Of a DNA stretch of 64,000 bases, positions 28,742 through 43,785 are shown piece by piece; the first letter of the stretch is position 1, and each line of letters begins with the position of its first letter. A program made the position numbers and the translations under genes. A model generated the notes under the pieces. The model made no database searches and had not been told where the DNA came from. It saw only the letters and a list, made by a program, of their open reading frames with translations. Origin of the DNA: Slackia isoflavoniconvertens (GTDB taxonomy: Bacteria; Actinomycetota; Coriobacteriia; Coriobacteriales; Eggerthellaceae); assembly GCF_003725955.1 (NCBI RefSeq), contig NZ_QIBZ01000007.1, positions 1 through 64,000 on the forward strand. The letters are read 5' to 3'.

Positions 28742-30835
28742 CTAGCAGTAGAAAAGCATGTCGTCGTATGTCGGAACGGGCCAATAGTCGCTTGCGACAA
28801 TAGGCTCCATAGCGTCAACCGCGGCACGCAGGGCATCCATCGCGGGGCGCACCTTGTGGGCGTACGCGTTGGCCTGCTCTTGGGAATCGGCAATCGCCTC
28901 GGCCGCGACATGGGCATCGCGCAAAGCATCGAGGCCGTCGTAAATCGCGTTCACGCCTTCGGTGAGCGTCTTGAGTTCTCGGTGCTCGTGCGACATGGGC
29001 GCATCGGGCATCGCGGCGGTCACCGTGGTAATGCCCTTGGCGATCTTCGTGGCATATGCGCTGATCACGGGCAAATACGTGCGACGCGCCATGACTTCCA
29101 TGGTGTTCGCTTCAATATTCATGAGCTTGTTATACTTCTCAAGCTTCACCTCGTAACGGCTGCGTGCCTCGACGGGCGAAAGCACGCCCATCTCAGAGAA
29201 CAGCTCGAGGTTCTTCTCGGCAACGAAGCACGGCAACGCATCGGCGGTCGTGGCGAAGTTGCACAGGCCACGGCGCTCGGCTTCGACATGCCATTCCTCA
29301 GAATAGCCGTCGCCCGAGAACAGGATGCGCTTGTGCGCCTGCAGGCTCTTGCGAACCCAATTGAGCGCGGCATGCTCGAATTCCATGTCGCCGCGCGCCT
29401 CCATGGCATCGGCGAATTCCTTGAGCGTTTTCGCCACGGCGGTGTCGAGCACGGTATTCGCGTCGGACACGTTCACGCTCGAACCCGGCATGCGGAATTC
29501 GAATTTGTTGCCCGTGAAGGCGAAGGGGCTCGTACGATTGCGGTCGGTCGTATCACGCTCGAGGTTCGGCAGCACGTCAACGCCGAAGTCGAGCTGCTCG
29601 CGCAACGTGTGCGCGGCAGTTTCGCCCGAAGTAAGCGCGTCGATGATGCTCGAAAGCTCATCGCCCAAGAAGATCGAGATAATGGCCGGCGGAGCCTCAT
29701 GCGCGCCCAAGCGATGGTCGTTTCCGCAGCTTGCAACGCTCATGCGCAGCAAGTCTTGATAATTGTCGACCGCCTCAATAACACAGGTAAGGAATACGAT
29801 GAACTGCAAGTTCGCCTCAGGCGTGTCGCCCGGGTCGAGCAGGTTCTCGTCCTCGGTGCCGAAGCTCCAGTTGTTGTGCTTGCCCGAGCCGTTAATGCCC
29901 TCAAACGGCTTTTCGTGCTGCAAGCACACGAGGCCATGGTGGCTCGCGAGCAGCTTCATCATTTCCATGGTGAGCAGGTTCTCGTCAACCGCGCGGTTCA
30001 CGTTGCAAAACACCGGGGCGAGCTCATGCTGGCATGGCGCGACTTCGTTGTGCTTGGTTTTCGCGGCAACCGCGAAGCCCCACAACTCGTCGTCGAGCTC
30101 TTTCATAAACGAATTCACCGTAGGGCGAATGGCGCCGAAGTAATGCTCGTCGAGCTCTTGGCCCTTGCACGGCGGCGCGCCAAACAGTGTGCGGCCGCAC
30201 ACGATGAGGTCTTGGCGACGCTCGTAATCTTTTTCAGAAATAAGGAAGTATTCCTGCTCGGTGCCCACGTTGACCGTGACGTGAGCGGGATTTTTGCCGA
30301 ACAGCGCAAGCACGCGTTTCGTCTGCTTGTCGAGCGTGGCCATAGAGCGCAGAAGCGGAGTCTTCTTGTCGAGCGCCTCGCCCGAATAAGAGCAAAACGC
30401 CGTGGGCACGCACAGCACTTCGTCTTTAATGAATGCGGGGCTCGTGGGATCCCACGCGGAATAGCCGCGCGCCTCAAACGTTGCGCGCAAACCGCCATTG
30501 GGGAAGCTCGATGCATCGGGCTCGCCCTGAACAAGCTCTTTGCCCGAGAATTTCACAATCGCCGTGCCATCGCCCACCGGATCGAGAAAAGCGTCGTGCT
30601 TTTCCGACGTGATGCCCGTAAGGGGCTGGAACCAGTGCGCGAAATGCGTGGCGCCATGCTTGAGGGCCCATTCCTTCATGCCGTGGGCGACGGCGTTTGC
30701 CACGTCAAGATCGAGCGGCTTGCCCTCCTTCACGGTTTCAGAAAGCTTCTTGTACACGTCAGAGGGCAAATATTCCTTCATGACGTGATCGGAGAAGACC
30801 ATGGTTCCATAACGACTCGTGAGGTCGGCGTTCAT
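28742..30835 (-). CDS. glnN: Glutamine synthetase type III
   Basis: 697 aa, the typical GSIII size, far longer than GSI. It is a second glutamine synthetase, common in anaerobes. Family blocks are present: GTEQEYFLI, KHNEVAPCQHELAPV, KPFEGINGSGKHNNWS, HRLGAHEAPPAI and NRTSPFAFTGNKFEFR. ATG 30835 (MNADLTSRYG) follows TTAGGAGCCCAC. A GAAAC-n6-GAAAC pair, like half of a GlnR box, lies 62-77 bases upstream. It is probably a single-gene unit. Confidence 0.94.
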   Translation of the reverse strand: MNADLTSRYGTMVFSDHVMKEYLPSDVYKKLSETVKEGKPLDLDVANAVAHGMKEWALKHGATHFAHWFQPLTGITSEKHDAFLDPVGDGTAIVKFSGKELVQGEPDASSFPNGGLRATFEARGYSAWDPTSPAFIKDEVLCVPTAFCSYSGEALDKKTPLLRSMATLDKQTKRVLALFGKNPAHVTVNVGTEQEYFLISEKDYERRQDLIVCGRTLFGAPPCKGQELDEHYFGAIRPTVNSFMKELDDELWGFAVAAKTKHNEVAPCQHELAPVFCNVNRAVDENLLTMEMMKLLASHHGLVCLQHEKPFEGINGSGKHNNWSFGTEDENLLDPGDTPEANLQFIVFLTCVIEAVDNYQDLLRMSVASCGNDHRLGAHEAPPAIISIFLGDELSSIIDALTSGETAAHTLREQLDFGVDVLPNLERDTTDRNRTSPFAFTGNKFEFRMPGSSVNVSDANTVLDTAVAKTLKEFADAMEARGDMEFEHAALNWVRKSLQAHKRILFSGDGYSEEWHVEAERRGLCNFATTADALPCFVAEKNLELFSEMGVLSPVEARSRYEVKLEKYNKLMNIEANTMEVMARRTYLPVISAYATKIAKGITTVTAAMPDAPMSHEHRELKTLTEGVNAIYDGLDALRDAHVAAEAIADSQEQANAYAHKVRPAMDALRAAVDAMEPIVASDYWPVPTYDDMLFYC

Positions 30836-30896
30836 GTGGGCTCCTAAATCGATTGTTCGTTCAGTGAAAACGAGGCCGTGGCATGCCTTCATAAAA

Positions 30897-30912
30897 GTTT
30901 CCACCATGTTTC
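30897..30912 (-). promoter_or_regulatory. GlnR-like half boxes upstream of glnN
   Basis: On the minus strand GAAAC, six bases, GAAAC, i.e. 11-base phasing as in GlnR b-sites. No gTnAC a-site is present at the expected upstream distance, so support is weaker than for amt. Confidence 0.35.
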
Positions 30913-31034
30913 GAGAGCCATTCTAACGGTATGTGTGCGCTTTCGCCGCCTAAAGCGCGCAAGCGGCAAAAACTATACGAATCAATGCAAGATGGTCGTC
31001 ACACGACGAAGGGGTGTATGCCCCGCAAGCAAAA

Positions 31035-31061
31035 CGCCCCGCTTCATACCAAAGCGGGGCG
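31035..31061 (-). terminator. Terminator of the DUF3825 protein gene
   Basis: A 10-bp stem CGCCCCGCTT/AAGCGGGGCG with TTTTGC following on the minus strand. Confidence 0.8.
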
Positions 31062-31074
31062 CTCTTCATAGTTT

Positions 31075-32856
31075 TTAGGAAAGGCGCAGCGACGTGTTGA
31101 GCCAATCGCTGTCGGGCCGACAAATGAGCCTTGCATTGTTGTAAGCCATCTTCATGGTAAGGATCGTTTGCCCAATATAGGCCCCCGATTCCATAAGCTC
31201 AACGACAAGCGCGACATCGGGCTGCTCGTTTTCGGTAAGATCGAGCGGAAGAAGCAGGCTCATCGTGTTCTTTGTGGGATAAAACGCCGGAACGGCCGTT
31301 TTGAAATTCCACTCGACACGCTTTTGGGCAAGCTCGATAGCGTCATCGAGCCTATTGATAAGCCTGCGCTTGATTCTCACGTTGTCCTCGACAGCCTCGC
31401 GAAGCTCATCGTACGCGGCGCATCTCGACGTGTCGTCCTCGGCATGCATCGTTTTGTCGAGCGCCTCTATCGCATCATCTGCGCCACGAAGCTCTTCAGC
31501 GAGAAATGCCTTCGGCAATCGATCGATGTTGTCGAGAAGAATGTGGTCGACATCGCGCTGAAGCGTTCGACTCCCGTCAAAAAGCAGGTCATCCTTCTTT
31601 TCGACATACGACGCCCTTTGCGGCAGAGGCTCAAACGAAGCCACGAGCTTCTTTCCCCACATTCTCGAACCCGCTTTGCAGAACGCCTCGAAGCGCCAAG
31701 GCTGCTCCATGTTCGACGGGGAGAAGCACGCATAAATCGCCTCATACGTTGCGTCGACGAGGCCCGTATTGAATGCGGCAATTCCCCTTTCGCGGTTTTC
31801 GAGCACTTTGCCCTCAGCCTGCAACCTATAGAAGGTATACGTGAGATAGCTTTTGAGAATCGAATTCGACTTCGGCTCATCGTCGGCTTCGAACCCCCAC
31901 TTTTCAGCGAGAGCCATCTCGGCAAGGCTTTCGATCGTATCGTCGAAATTCCCCAGGTAGGCCCAATCGAAAAGCGCGTGGCCAGCGCGCACCTTTTGCC
32001 GAGCGAAGTTGTCCACGAAGCAGACATGCCACGGCAACGCACCCGGCCTTTCCGCCCCGCGATCGCGTTTGATGGAAACCTCGACGAGCGTTTCTCCGTC
32101 GTCGCGCACGATGCTCACGGGGAAAATGACCTTGCCTTCGTAATACCGAAGCACACGGTTGGACAGCGCATAGTCCCAATCGCGATTCAGCAATTCCAAT
32201 ACGTCGATATTGCGCTGCTCATATTCGGCAATCTGCTCGTTGCGACGCTGCGACACCCAGACGAACGAAGAAAACTCGGCATCCATTGAATCGAGCTCGT
32301 TCAAAACGGCAAGGGGCACAGGGTTCACGAGATAATCTTCGGATTCCTGCATACCCGCAAAACCGTCCTCCATAAGCGCCGGGAGCGGCTCTTTGGGGAG
32401 TCGGGGCTTTTCCGATTCGGCCTTCGCCTCGGCAACGCAATCGCGACGCAGCTTCATATGCTCGACAATGGGAACATACGACAGAAACCACGCAGGCCCA
32501 CCTTCCTGCGCATTCTCAGAGATAGAGAGCTCAACGGCCTCGCCATTCGCCATTTCGATATGCGTTGGGAAGCTGATCGTTTTCGCGTTGTGCATGCGCA
32601 ATGCACCCTGAGAAAAAGCCTCGCGCCAGTCGGCGCTGACAAGGCTCATGAAATCGAGACCCGGCCCATACAAGCTCGAGAGTTTCGACCTCGACGCATA
32701 CGGAATGAAAGCGAGCTTCAGCAAATCGTCCGACAACTCGCCAAGAAGCCCTGCAGGAACGGGGGCTTCGACATATTTCTGCAAGCGAGCAGCGCTTGCG
32801 ATGAGCTGGCGATCGGCATCGCATAAAAGGCCTTCGTTCATCTGCTGCTCATCCAT
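31075..32856 (-). CDS. DUF3825-domain protein with duplicated N-terminal module
   Basis: 593 aa, no signal peptide or membrane helix. Residues about 295-580 match the pattern of DUF3825: ALFDWAYLGNFDDTI, then AAFNTGLVD, the FEPLPQRASY stretch, and the end block VVELMESGAYIGQTILTMKMAYNNARLI. Upstream, residues about 33-129 and 177-283 look like two diverged copies of one module. Each has a leucine-rich start, an RDW or ADW motif, ALxxxxLR, then FP and a short acidic strand. No catalytic motif is known to me. ATG 32856 follows AAGGAGACCTCT. It is a single gene between glnN and the amidohydrolase. Confidence 0.6.
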   Translation of the reverse strand: MDEQQMNEGLLCDADRQLIASAARLQKYVEAPVPAGLLGELSDDLLKLAFIPYASRSKLSSLYGPGLDFMSLVSADWREAFSQGALRMHNAKTISFPTHIEMANGEAVELSISENAQEGGPAWFLSYVPIVEHMKLRRDCVAEAKAESEKPRLPKEPLPALMEDGFAGMQESEDYLVNPVPLAVLNELDSMDAEFSSFVWVSQRRNEQIAEYEQRNIDVLELLNRDWDYALSNRVLRYYEGKVIFPVSIVRDDGETLVEVSIKRDRGAERPGALPWHVCFVDNFARQKVRAGHALFDWAYLGNFDDTIESLAEMALAEKWGFEADDEPKSNSILKSYLTYTFYRLQAEGKVLENRERGIAAFNTGLVDATYEAIYACFSPSNMEQPWRFEAFCKAGSRMWGKKLVASFEPLPQRASYVEKKDDLLFDGSRTLQRDVDHILLDNIDRLPKAFLAEELRGADDAIEALDKTMHAEDDTSRCAAYDELREAVEDNVRIKRRLINRLDDAIELAQKRVEWNFKTAVPAFYPTKNTMSLLLPLDLTENEQPDVALVVELMESGAYIGQTILTMKMAYNNARLICRPDSDWLNTSLRLS

Positions 32857-32925
32857 AGAGGTCTCCTTGACTCTCAATACATACCGTCGCGATTCGTTGG
32901 GTTTCGCGCTTGTGTTCGCCCAGCG

Positions 32926-34176
32926 TTATTCTGCCAGAAAATCGATGGCATATTGGGCGGCAAGCGCCGCACCGTTTTTCAGAACGCTTTCATCGACCGT
33001 ATAGTACCCGCTGTGCTGAGGATACACCGCATCAACATCGGGGTTTCGGCAGCCAAGGAACACAAACACGCCAGGCACGATATCGAGATATTCGCTAAAG
33101 TCTTCACCTGCGAGGGTACCTTCGTAATCGCTGACCGCCTCTTCGCCGAACAGCTTCACGACAGACTTGCGGCAACGCTCGGCGCATTCGGAATCGTTCG
33201 ACAGGCCGGCATTGCCTTCTTGATACGTGAGTTTCGCCTTCGCGTTGAACGCTTTCGCCGAACGCTGGATAAGATGTTCCAGGCGCTCGGGCATGGCTTT
33301 GCGCGTTTTGTCGCTCCACGTACGAATCGTGCCCGTAAGGTAGGCCGAGCCAGCCATGATGTTGCGGGCTTCGCCTCCATGGATTTCGCCCACGGTAACC
33401 ACGAGGGGCTCGAAGGGGGAAATGTCGCGGCTCACAAGAACCTGAAGCGCCACCACGATTTCGGCCGCAACCACCACGGCATCGACGCCCTTGTGGGGCA
33501 TGGAGCCATGAGCGCTCACGCCCTTGATATCGATACGGAACCAATCGGTGTTGGCCATACGCTGACCAGGCGCGCATGAAATAGTTCCCGCATCGACTTC
33601 GCTCCAAATATGCGTGCCGAAAATCGTATCGACGCCATCGAGCGCCCCCGCCTTGATCATCATGCGAGAGCCAACGGAGCATTCCTCGGCAGGCTGGAAC
33701 AGCAGGCGCACTTCCCCATGGATTTCATCGGTCATGCCCAAAAGAATGCGCGCCGCGCCGAGCAGCATGGACATATGGCAGTCGTGGCCACACGCATGCA
33801 TGACGCCTTCGTTTTCCGACGCATACGGAGCGCCCGTGAGCTCGGTTACAGGCAGGGCGTCAATGTCGCTTCGCAGCGCGATGCGACGGCGCGGATTTCC
33901 CTCTGCGTCATACGCGTCGGGCGCCGTTCCTTTGATGGTCGCGATAATACCGTTTCCAGGTACGCGGGTGTATTCGATACCCATAGAGGCAAGACGCCAG
34001 CAAAGGGCATTTGCCGTCTCGGTCTCTTTCAGCGATAGCTCGGGATGCTTATGGAAATAACGGCGCTCAGCGATGATTTCCTTCTCTATGTCTGCCGCGC
34101 GTTGCTTGATTTCCTCGCTGACTTTGCAGCACTCCTGGTTGCGCTGCTTTTTCTTGGCTTTTTCGGCGCTTGACAT
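32926..34176 (-). CDS. M20-family amidohydrolase (N-acyl amino acid/hippurate hydrolase type)
   Basis: 416 aa metallohydrolase. The metal-binding motif HACGHDCHMSMLLGAA, the Glu pair in FQPAEECSVGSRMM, and the lid-domain region SAHGSMPHKGVD are clear. Such enzymes remove acyl groups from amino acids or cleave short amides. The first 20 residues are Lys/Glu-rich and not a signal peptide. GAGGAAGGTACGCGAG precedes the ATG. The natural substrate is unknown. Confidence 0.88.
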   Translation of the reverse strand: MSSAEKAKKKQRNQECCKVSEEIKQRAADIEKEIIAERRYFHKHPELSLKETETANALCWRLASMGIEYTRVPGNGIIATIKGTAPDAYDAEGNPRRRIALRSDIDALPVTELTGAPYASENEGVMHACGHDCHMSMLLGAARILLGMTDEIHGEVRLLFQPAEECSVGSRMMIKAGALDGVDTIFGTHIWSEVDAGTISCAPGQRMANTDWFRIDIKGVSAHGSMPHKGVDAVVVAAEIVVALQVLVSRDISPFEPLVVTVGEIHGGEARNIMAGSAYLTGTIRTWSDKTRKAMPERLEHLIQRSAKAFNAKAKLTYQEGNAGLSNDSECAERCRKSVVKLFGEEAVSDYEGTLAGEDFSEYLDIVPGVFVFLGCRNPDVDAVYPQHSGYYTVDESVLKNGAALAAQYAIDFLAE

Positions 34177-34382
34177 CTCGCGTACCTTCCTCGCCCATAC
34201 CGGCGTTTTACATATTTCCCATTCAACCCTAACACAAGCATGCTACGGCAGCGGTCACAAGGGCGTGAGCTGTGCTCATGATTCGTATCTTTGCCATAGT
34301 TCGCAACCGCCCATTCCACTGGCGACTCAAAGAAGGCGCCCAACAATGAAAACTCCACGGGCGCGCTGGCCCCAAACGCAAA

Positions 34383-34412
34383 AATGCCGCCCCGGTTTCC
34401 CGGAGCGGCATT
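34383..34412 (-). terminator. Terminator of rpoBC
   Basis: Stem AATGCCGC plus CCGG with complements, followed by TTTTGCG on the minus strand. It lies 25 bases past rpoC. Confidence 0.88.
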
Positions 34413-34437
34413 CAATGTCGTTTATGCGACTCGCACG

Positions 34438-38811
<4,374 letters not shown>

Positions 38812-41800
38812 TTACTCTTCCTCTCCTTCGCCGAAGGTGGACTTCGGCTCATCGGAGCCGATCAGGCTCTCAACATCGGGGTTCGCGTCGGTCACGTCGT
38901 TCATCATGCTCTGAAGGTCGGCAGCGATGTCGCTCAAGGCATCGGCCTGTTCCTTCTCGGTCTTGGAAGCGTCGTTCATCATGTTCGAGAGCATGTCATC
39001 GTCACCCTCGTTGTGATGACGGCTCGCCATGGCCGCCTTGGCTTCAAGCTCGGCGGCGTCGAAGTCGATCGCCTTGTGGTCTTCGCCGATCATCTCGACG
39101 TTGAGGCCCAAGGACTTGATTTCCTTCAACAGAACCTTGAACGACTCGGGCACCTCCGCGGGCGGGATGTTCTCGCCCTTGACGATGGCCTCGTACGCCT
39201 TCACACGGCCCGACGTGTCGTCGGACTTGATGGTCAAAATCTCCTGCAGCACGTTGGAAGCGCCGTACGCGTACAGCGCCCAAACTTCCATCTCGCCGAA
39301 GCGCTGGCCACCGAACTGGGCCTTGCCGCCAAGAGGCTGCTGGGTGATGAGGCTGTAAGGGCCGGTCGAGCGAGCGTGGATCTTGTCGTCGACCATGTGG
39401 CCCAACTTCAAGATGTAGGGGAAGCCGACCGTGATGGGCTCGCGGAAGCGCTCGCCCGTGCGGCCGTCGTAGAGCCACGTCTTGCCGAACTCATTGAGCT
39501 GCGGCACGAACTCGTCGCGGGCTTTATCGCCGTACTTCGCATGGTTCAGGTTGATGAGGTTGCGGTTCGCCTTGCCAATGACGTCGACGATCTCTTCCTC
39601 GGTCGCGCCGTCGAACACGGGGGTTGCGACGTACTTCGGACCCTCGACGGCCTCGGTGGTTTCGGCCTCGTCGGACCAACCCCACTTAGCAGCCCAGCCA
39701 AGGTGGCATTCGAGCAGCTGGCCGACGTTCATACGGGAAGGAACGCCCAGCGGGTTCAGCATGACGTCGATCGGCGTGCCGTCGGCGAGGTAAGGCATGT
39801 CTTCAACAGGCAGAACGCGAGAGATAACACCCTTGTTGCCGTGGCGGCCAGACAACTTGTCGCCCTGCTGCACCTTACGCTTCTGAGCGATGTACACGCG
39901 CACGAGTTCGTTGACGCCCGGAGCCATGTCGTCGCCGTTTTCGCGGCTGAAGCGATAGATGCCCACAACGCGTCCGCCAGCGCCATGAGGCACCTTGAGG
40001 GACGTGTCGCGAACCTCGCGAGCCTTATCGCCGAAGATGGCGCGCAGCAGGCGCTCCTCAGCGGTGAGCTCGGTTTCGCCCTTCGGGGTGACCTTGCCGA
40101 CCAGAACGTCGCCAGGGAACACCTCGGCGCCAACGCGAATGATGCCGTCGGCATCGAGGTCGGCAATCATGTCGTCGGAGATGTTCGGAATCTCGCGGGT
40201 GATTTCCTCGGGGCCGAGCTTCGTGTCGCGAGCGTCGACTTCGTATTCAGAAATATGGATAGACGTGAGCAGGTCTTCAGCAACAACGCGCTCGGACACG
40301 ATGATAGCGTCCTCGTAGTTGTAGCCTTCCCAGGTCATGTAAGCGACCATGAGGTTCTGACCAAGCGCCAGCTCTGCGTGGTCGCAGCTGGGGCCGTCGG
40401 CCAAAACGTCGCCCGCATGGACTTCGTCGCCCTTGCGCACGATAGGCTTGTTGTTGATGCAGCCGCTCTGGTTGGAACGCTGGAACTTCGGAACCAGGTA
40501 CTCGTCGAACTCGCCTTCATCATTCTTGATGATGATGGTAGAGCCGTCGACGTAGTCGACCACGCCAGGGTTCTGGGCAACGAGCACTTCGCCCGAGTCA
40601 ACCGCGATGCGGTGCTCGATGCCGGTGCCGACGTACGGAGCGTGGGGCTGCAGCAAAGGCACAGCCTGACGCTGCATGTTCGAACCCATGAGGGCGCGGT
40701 TTGCGTCGTCGTGCTCCAAGAACGGAATGAGCGAGGTAGCGACAGAAGTCATCTGACGAGGAGACACGTCCATGTAGCCGACGCGCTCGGGAGCGACTTC
40801 CTCGGGCTCGCCGAAGACGCCGTCGGCGTCACGGGTGCGGCACAGAATCTTTTCAGACGGCACGAACACGCCATCGATGGTCTCGCCGAATACGCGCGTC
40901 TCGGGGTCGAACTTCTCCATAGCCTGGGCGATGGCATAGTTCTCTTCCTCGTCGGCGGTGAGGTAGTCGACCTCGTCGGTCACCTTGCCGTCGATAACGC
41001 GACGGTACGGAGTTTCGATGAAGCCGTAGCTGTTCACGCGAGCGAAGGTCGCCAGCGAGCCGATAAGGCCGATGTTCGGGCCTTCAGGCGTCTCGATGGG
41101 GCACATGCGGCCGTAGTGCGAATTGTGAACGTCGCGAACCTCGAAGCCTGCGCGCTCGCGCGACAGACCGCCAGGGCCCAGAGCAGACAGACGACGCTTG
41201 TGCGTGATGCCTGCGGCGGGGTTTGCCTGGTCCATGAACTGCGACAGCTGCGAAGAGCCGAAGAATTCCTTGATGGCAGCCACAATGGGGCGAATGTTCA
41301 CGAGGCTCTGCGGAGTGATTTCGTCAGGCTCCTGCATGCTCATGCGCTCGCGCACAACGCGCTCCATGCGCGAAAGGCCGATGCGGAACTGGTTCTGGAT
41401 GAGCTCGCCGACCGTGCGGATACGACGGTTGCCGAAGTGGTCGATGTCGTCGACCTGATAGCCCTCTTCACCCTCATGAAGGGCAACGATGTAGCGCATG
41501 GTTGCGACGATGTCTTCAATGGTGAGCGTAGAAGCGTCGAATTCGGGATCGAAGCCAAGCTTCTTGTTCGCCTTGTAGCGGCCGACCTTGGCGAGGTCGT
41601 AGCGCTGCGGGTTGAAGAACAGGCCGTCGAGCAGCGTGCGCGCGGAGTCGATCGTAGGAGGCTCGCCCGGACGGAAACGCTTGTACAGCTCGATGAGCGC
41701 CTCTTCCTTGGTGGTCGCGGGGTCGCGATCGAGCGTGCGCAGAACCATCTCGGAGCTGCCGAGGATATCGATGATTTCTTCGCGGGTGTCGGCGATGCCG

Positions 41801-42405
41801 AGGGCGCGCAAAAGCAGCGTGGCCGGCTGCTTGCGCTTGCGGTCGATGCGAACCGACAGAATGTCGCGCTTGTCGGTCTCAAACTCGAGCCATGCGCCAC
41901 GAGAAGGAATAACCTTCGCGCCGTAGATGGTCTTGTCGGACGTCTTGTCGCGCTCGGCGCTGAAATAGATGCCGGGCGAACGAACGAGCTGGGAAACCAC
42001 AACGCGCTCGGTGCCGTTAATAATGAACGTGCCACGAGGGGTCATGAGCGGGAAATCGCCCATGAACAGGTCGTTCTGATCTTTGATTTCGCCGGTTTCG
42101 CGGTTGATGAAACGAATCTTGGCATAGAGGGGCGCCTGGTAGGAGACGTCTTTCTCTTTGCATTCGTCGACGGTGTACTTCGGTTCGCCGAAGTGATGCT
42201 CGCCGAGCTCGACGCACATATCTTTGGTCGAATTCTCGATGGGGCACACGTCGTTGAAGGCTTCGGTAATGCCTTCTTCCATGAACCACTTGAAACTGTC
42301 GGTCTGGATGGCGATGAGGTTGGGGACATCGACGATGCCAGGGATCTTCGCGAACGAATGACGCTCCCTGTATACGCCGGCGCCGGTCTTTTCTGCCTTG
42401 GCCAC
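38812..42405 (-). CDS. rpoB: DNA-directed RNA polymerase subunit beta
   Basis: 1197 aa. The rifampicin-pocket region ([20 protein letters not shown] and [16 protein letters not shown]) reads as wild type; the serine of the rifampicin cluster and both arginines are present. The C-terminal block [24 protein letters not shown] joins beta prime. A further tail of about 90 acidic residues follows. AAGGAAGGAAGACCTGTGGCC-type purine-rich sequence lies shortly before the ATG. The order rpoB-rpoC is standard; rplJ and rplL are not upstream here. Confidence 0.98.
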   Translation of the reverse strand: MAKAEKTGAGVYRERHSFAKIPGIVDVPNLIAIQTDSFKWFMEEGITEAFNDVCPIENSTKDMCVELGEHHFGEPKYTVDECKEKDVSYQAPLYAKIRFINRETGEIKDQNDLFMGDFPLMTPRGTFIINGTERVVVSQLVRSPGIYFSAERDKTSDKTIYGAKVIPSRGAWLEFETDKRDILSVRIDRKRKQPATLLLRALGIADTREEIIDILGSSEMVLRTLDRDPATTKEEALIELYKRFRPGEPPTIDSARTLLDGLFFNPQRYDLAKVGRYKANKKLGFDPEFDASTLTIEDIVATMRYIVALHEGEEGYQVDDIDHFGNRRIRTVGELIQNQFRIGLSRMERVVRERMSMQEPDEITPQSLVNIRPIVAAIKEFFGSSQLSQFMDQANPAAGITHKRRLSALGPGGLSRERAGFEVRDVHNSHYGRMCPIETPEGPNIGLIGSLATFARVNSYGFIETPYRRVIDGKVTDEVDYLTADEEENYAIAQAMEKFDPETRVFGETIDGVFVPSEKILCRTRDADGVFGEPEEVAPERVGYMDVSPRQMTSVATSLIPFLEHDDANRALMGSNMQRQAVPLLQPHAPYVGTGIEHRIAVDSGEVLVAQNPGVVDYVDGSTIIIKNDEGEFDEYLVPKFQRSNQSGCINNKPIVRKGDEVHAGDVLADGPSCDHAELALGQNLMVAYMTWEGYNYEDAIIVSERVVAEDLLTSIHISEYEVDARDTKLGPEEITREIPNISDDMIADLDADGIIRVGAEVFPGDVLVGKVTPKGETELTAEERLLRAIFGDKAREVRDTSLKVPHGAGGRVVGIYRFSRENGDDMAPGVNELVRVYIAQKRKVQQGDKLSGRHGNKGVISRVLPVEDMPYLADGTPIDVMLNPLGVPSRMNVGQLLECHLGWAAKWGWSDEAETTEAVEGPKYVATPVFDGATEEEIVDVIGKANRNLINLNHAKYGDKARDEFVPQLNEFGKTWLYDGRTGERFREPITVGFPYILKLGHMVDDKIHARSTGPYSLITQQPLGGKAQFGGQRFGEMEVWALYAYGASNVLQEILTIKSDDTSGRVKAYEAIVKGENIPPAEVPESFKVLLKEIKSLGLNVEMIGEDHKAIDFDAAELEAKAAMASRHHNEGDDDMLSNMMNDASKTEKEQADALSDIAADLQSMMNDVTDANPDVESLIGSDEPKSTFGEGEEE

Positions 42406-42496
42406 AGGTCTTCCTTCCTTTGGGGTAAAAAGACGATATTCTTACCGTTTCGGCAGCCCTTTGGACGTGCTTACACGGCTAATTACGTAAACGAAA

Positions 42497-42525
42497 AATT
42501 TAAACACATTGAGAAATTAAGTCAA
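42497..42525 (-). promoter_or_regulatory. rpoB promoter
   Basis: On the minus strand TTGACT (42520-42525), a 17-base spacer and TAAATT (42497-42502) form a near-consensus housekeeping promoter about 85 bases upstream of the rpoB ATG. Confidence 0.7.
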
Positions 42526-42649
42526 GACTTTTTTTCACGAACTGTGTTGAGTTTCTGGTTTTGGAGATTTCCTTCAAGAGCTGGAACAGGCAAAATGGCA
42601 TGCGACAATCTTTTTGCGCCTTAGTTTCTTTTAGATAGTACTGCCTTGA

Positions 42650-42680
42650 ACCTGTTAAACGCTACGAGCATTTAACAGGT
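42650..42680. repeat. Repeated hairpin element, copy 2
   Basis: ACCTGTTAAACGCT, ACG loop, then its complement with the same single mismatch as the copy at 28654-28690. The two copies differ only in the loop and arm length. It lies between the EamA transporter and rpoB. Confidence 0.7.
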
Positions 42681-42727
42681 GGCGAGCTCAAAAAGGCAAC
42701 ACCCACGGGGATAAAACTGGGCAAGAA

Positions 42728-42751
42728 AAAGCCGCCCTTTCGAGCGGCTTT
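42728..42751 (-). terminator. Terminator of the EamA transporter gene
   Basis: Stem AAAGCCGC/GCGGCTTT with TTTCTTG following on the minus strand. Confidence 0.8.
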
Positions 42752-42825
42752 CAAGAAACATCCGCTGCCCCAAGGGCGCGCTTTGGGAAGATCGCGGCCT
42801 CGGAGAGAGAAGACAGCGCGAATGC

Positions 42826-43785
42826 TTACAGCGAGTGATTCATGCTCGTACGAGTCTGCGCGACCTCGAAGGCGGGGTCGAATGCGGGAAGCTCTTCGAC
42901 CTGGTCTTTTTCGGCGCGAGAATCGAGCAGCGTGGCGGCAACGGTGCAGCCCACGATAATCGCGGCACCCAGCACGCCCATCATCGAGAGCACCTCGCCG
43001 AGCACGAAGAAGGAAATAATCGCCGTAACAACGGGCTCAGAGCACAGGATGACCGAAACGGTCGCGGCGGGAATGTGCGCGAGGGCCTTATTCTGCAGCC
43101 AGAACGCCAAGCACGTGCCGGCGATGGCGAGGAAGGCAACCGCAGCCCACGTGCCCACTGAAACGGTGCCGAAGGCAGGCGCGGGCTCGGTCGCAACCGC
43201 GCCGCCCAGCGAGAACAGGAAAGCTCCGCCGGTCTGCACGGCCGACATGGCGGCAGGGCCGATTTCAGAAAGGCCGCGTTCGGAGAGCACGATGCCCAGC
43301 GCGAACAAAGCGGAAGAGCCAAGGCCCACGAACTCGCCCATGCCGAACGACAGCGCGCCGCCGTTGCAGCACAGAAGGTACAGGCCCGCGAGCACCGCGA
43401 TTTGCAGGACCAACGTGCTCAAGCGATACGTGCGGCGCATAAGCGCGAGCGCGATCACCGGCGTGAACAACATCGGCAGAGAAATGAAGAAGCCCGCGTT
43501 GGTGGCGCTCGTCATATCGACGGCCAGCGAGCTCGCGACGAACGCGACCGCGTACACCACGCCGACGGGGAGCCACGCGCTCACGCGGGAGCCGCGCAGA
43601 CCTTTGACGATTTGCTTACCAAACAGAGCCATGAACAAAGCGAAGGCCAGGCCAAAACGAAGGGTTTGGCACCACAGCGGAGAAACCTCGCCATAAGCAA
43701 CCTTCATAACGACGTTGTCTGCGCCGTAGAAAATCGCCTGCAGCACAACGAATGCCGCAAATACCATGTTCTTACCCTGCGTCAC
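42826..43785 (-). CDS. EamA/DMT-superfamily transporter
   Basis: 319 aa, ten hydrophobic helices in two EamA repeats (second repeat begins near GEFVGLGSSALFALGIVLSERGL). The end of the last helices shows the family pattern (LCSEPVVTAIISFFVLGEVLS). These proteins export amino acids or other metabolites. GTG 43785 has GAGGA about 9 bases upstream; ATG 43767, just before the first helix, is an equally possible start. It is divergent from a LysR gene, which likely controls it. Confidence 0.82.
   Translation of the reverse strand: MTQGKNMVFAAFVVLQAIFYGADNVVMKVAYGEVSPLWCQTLRFGLAFALFMALFGKQIVKGLRGSRVSAWLPVGVVYAVAFVASSLAVDMTSATNAGFFISLPMLFTPVIALALMRRTYRLSTLVLQIAVLAGLYLLCCNGGALSFGMGEFVGLGSSALFALGIVLSERGLSEIGPAAMSAVQTGGAFLFSLGGAVATEPAPAFGTVSVGTWAAVAFLAIAGTCLAFWLQNKALAHIPAATVSVILCSEPVVTAIISFFVLGEVLSMMGVLGAAIIVGCTVAATLLDSRAEKDQVEELPAFDPAFEVAQTRTSMNHSL

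Larger units (their letters stand above)
42406..42825. other. Intergenic region between the EamA transporter and rpoB
   Basis: 420 bases without a gene. From high to low coordinates it holds the transporter terminator, the second copy of the repeated hairpin, and the rpoB promoter and leader. The region 42480-42640 is more AT-rich than its surroundings. Confidence 0.6.
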
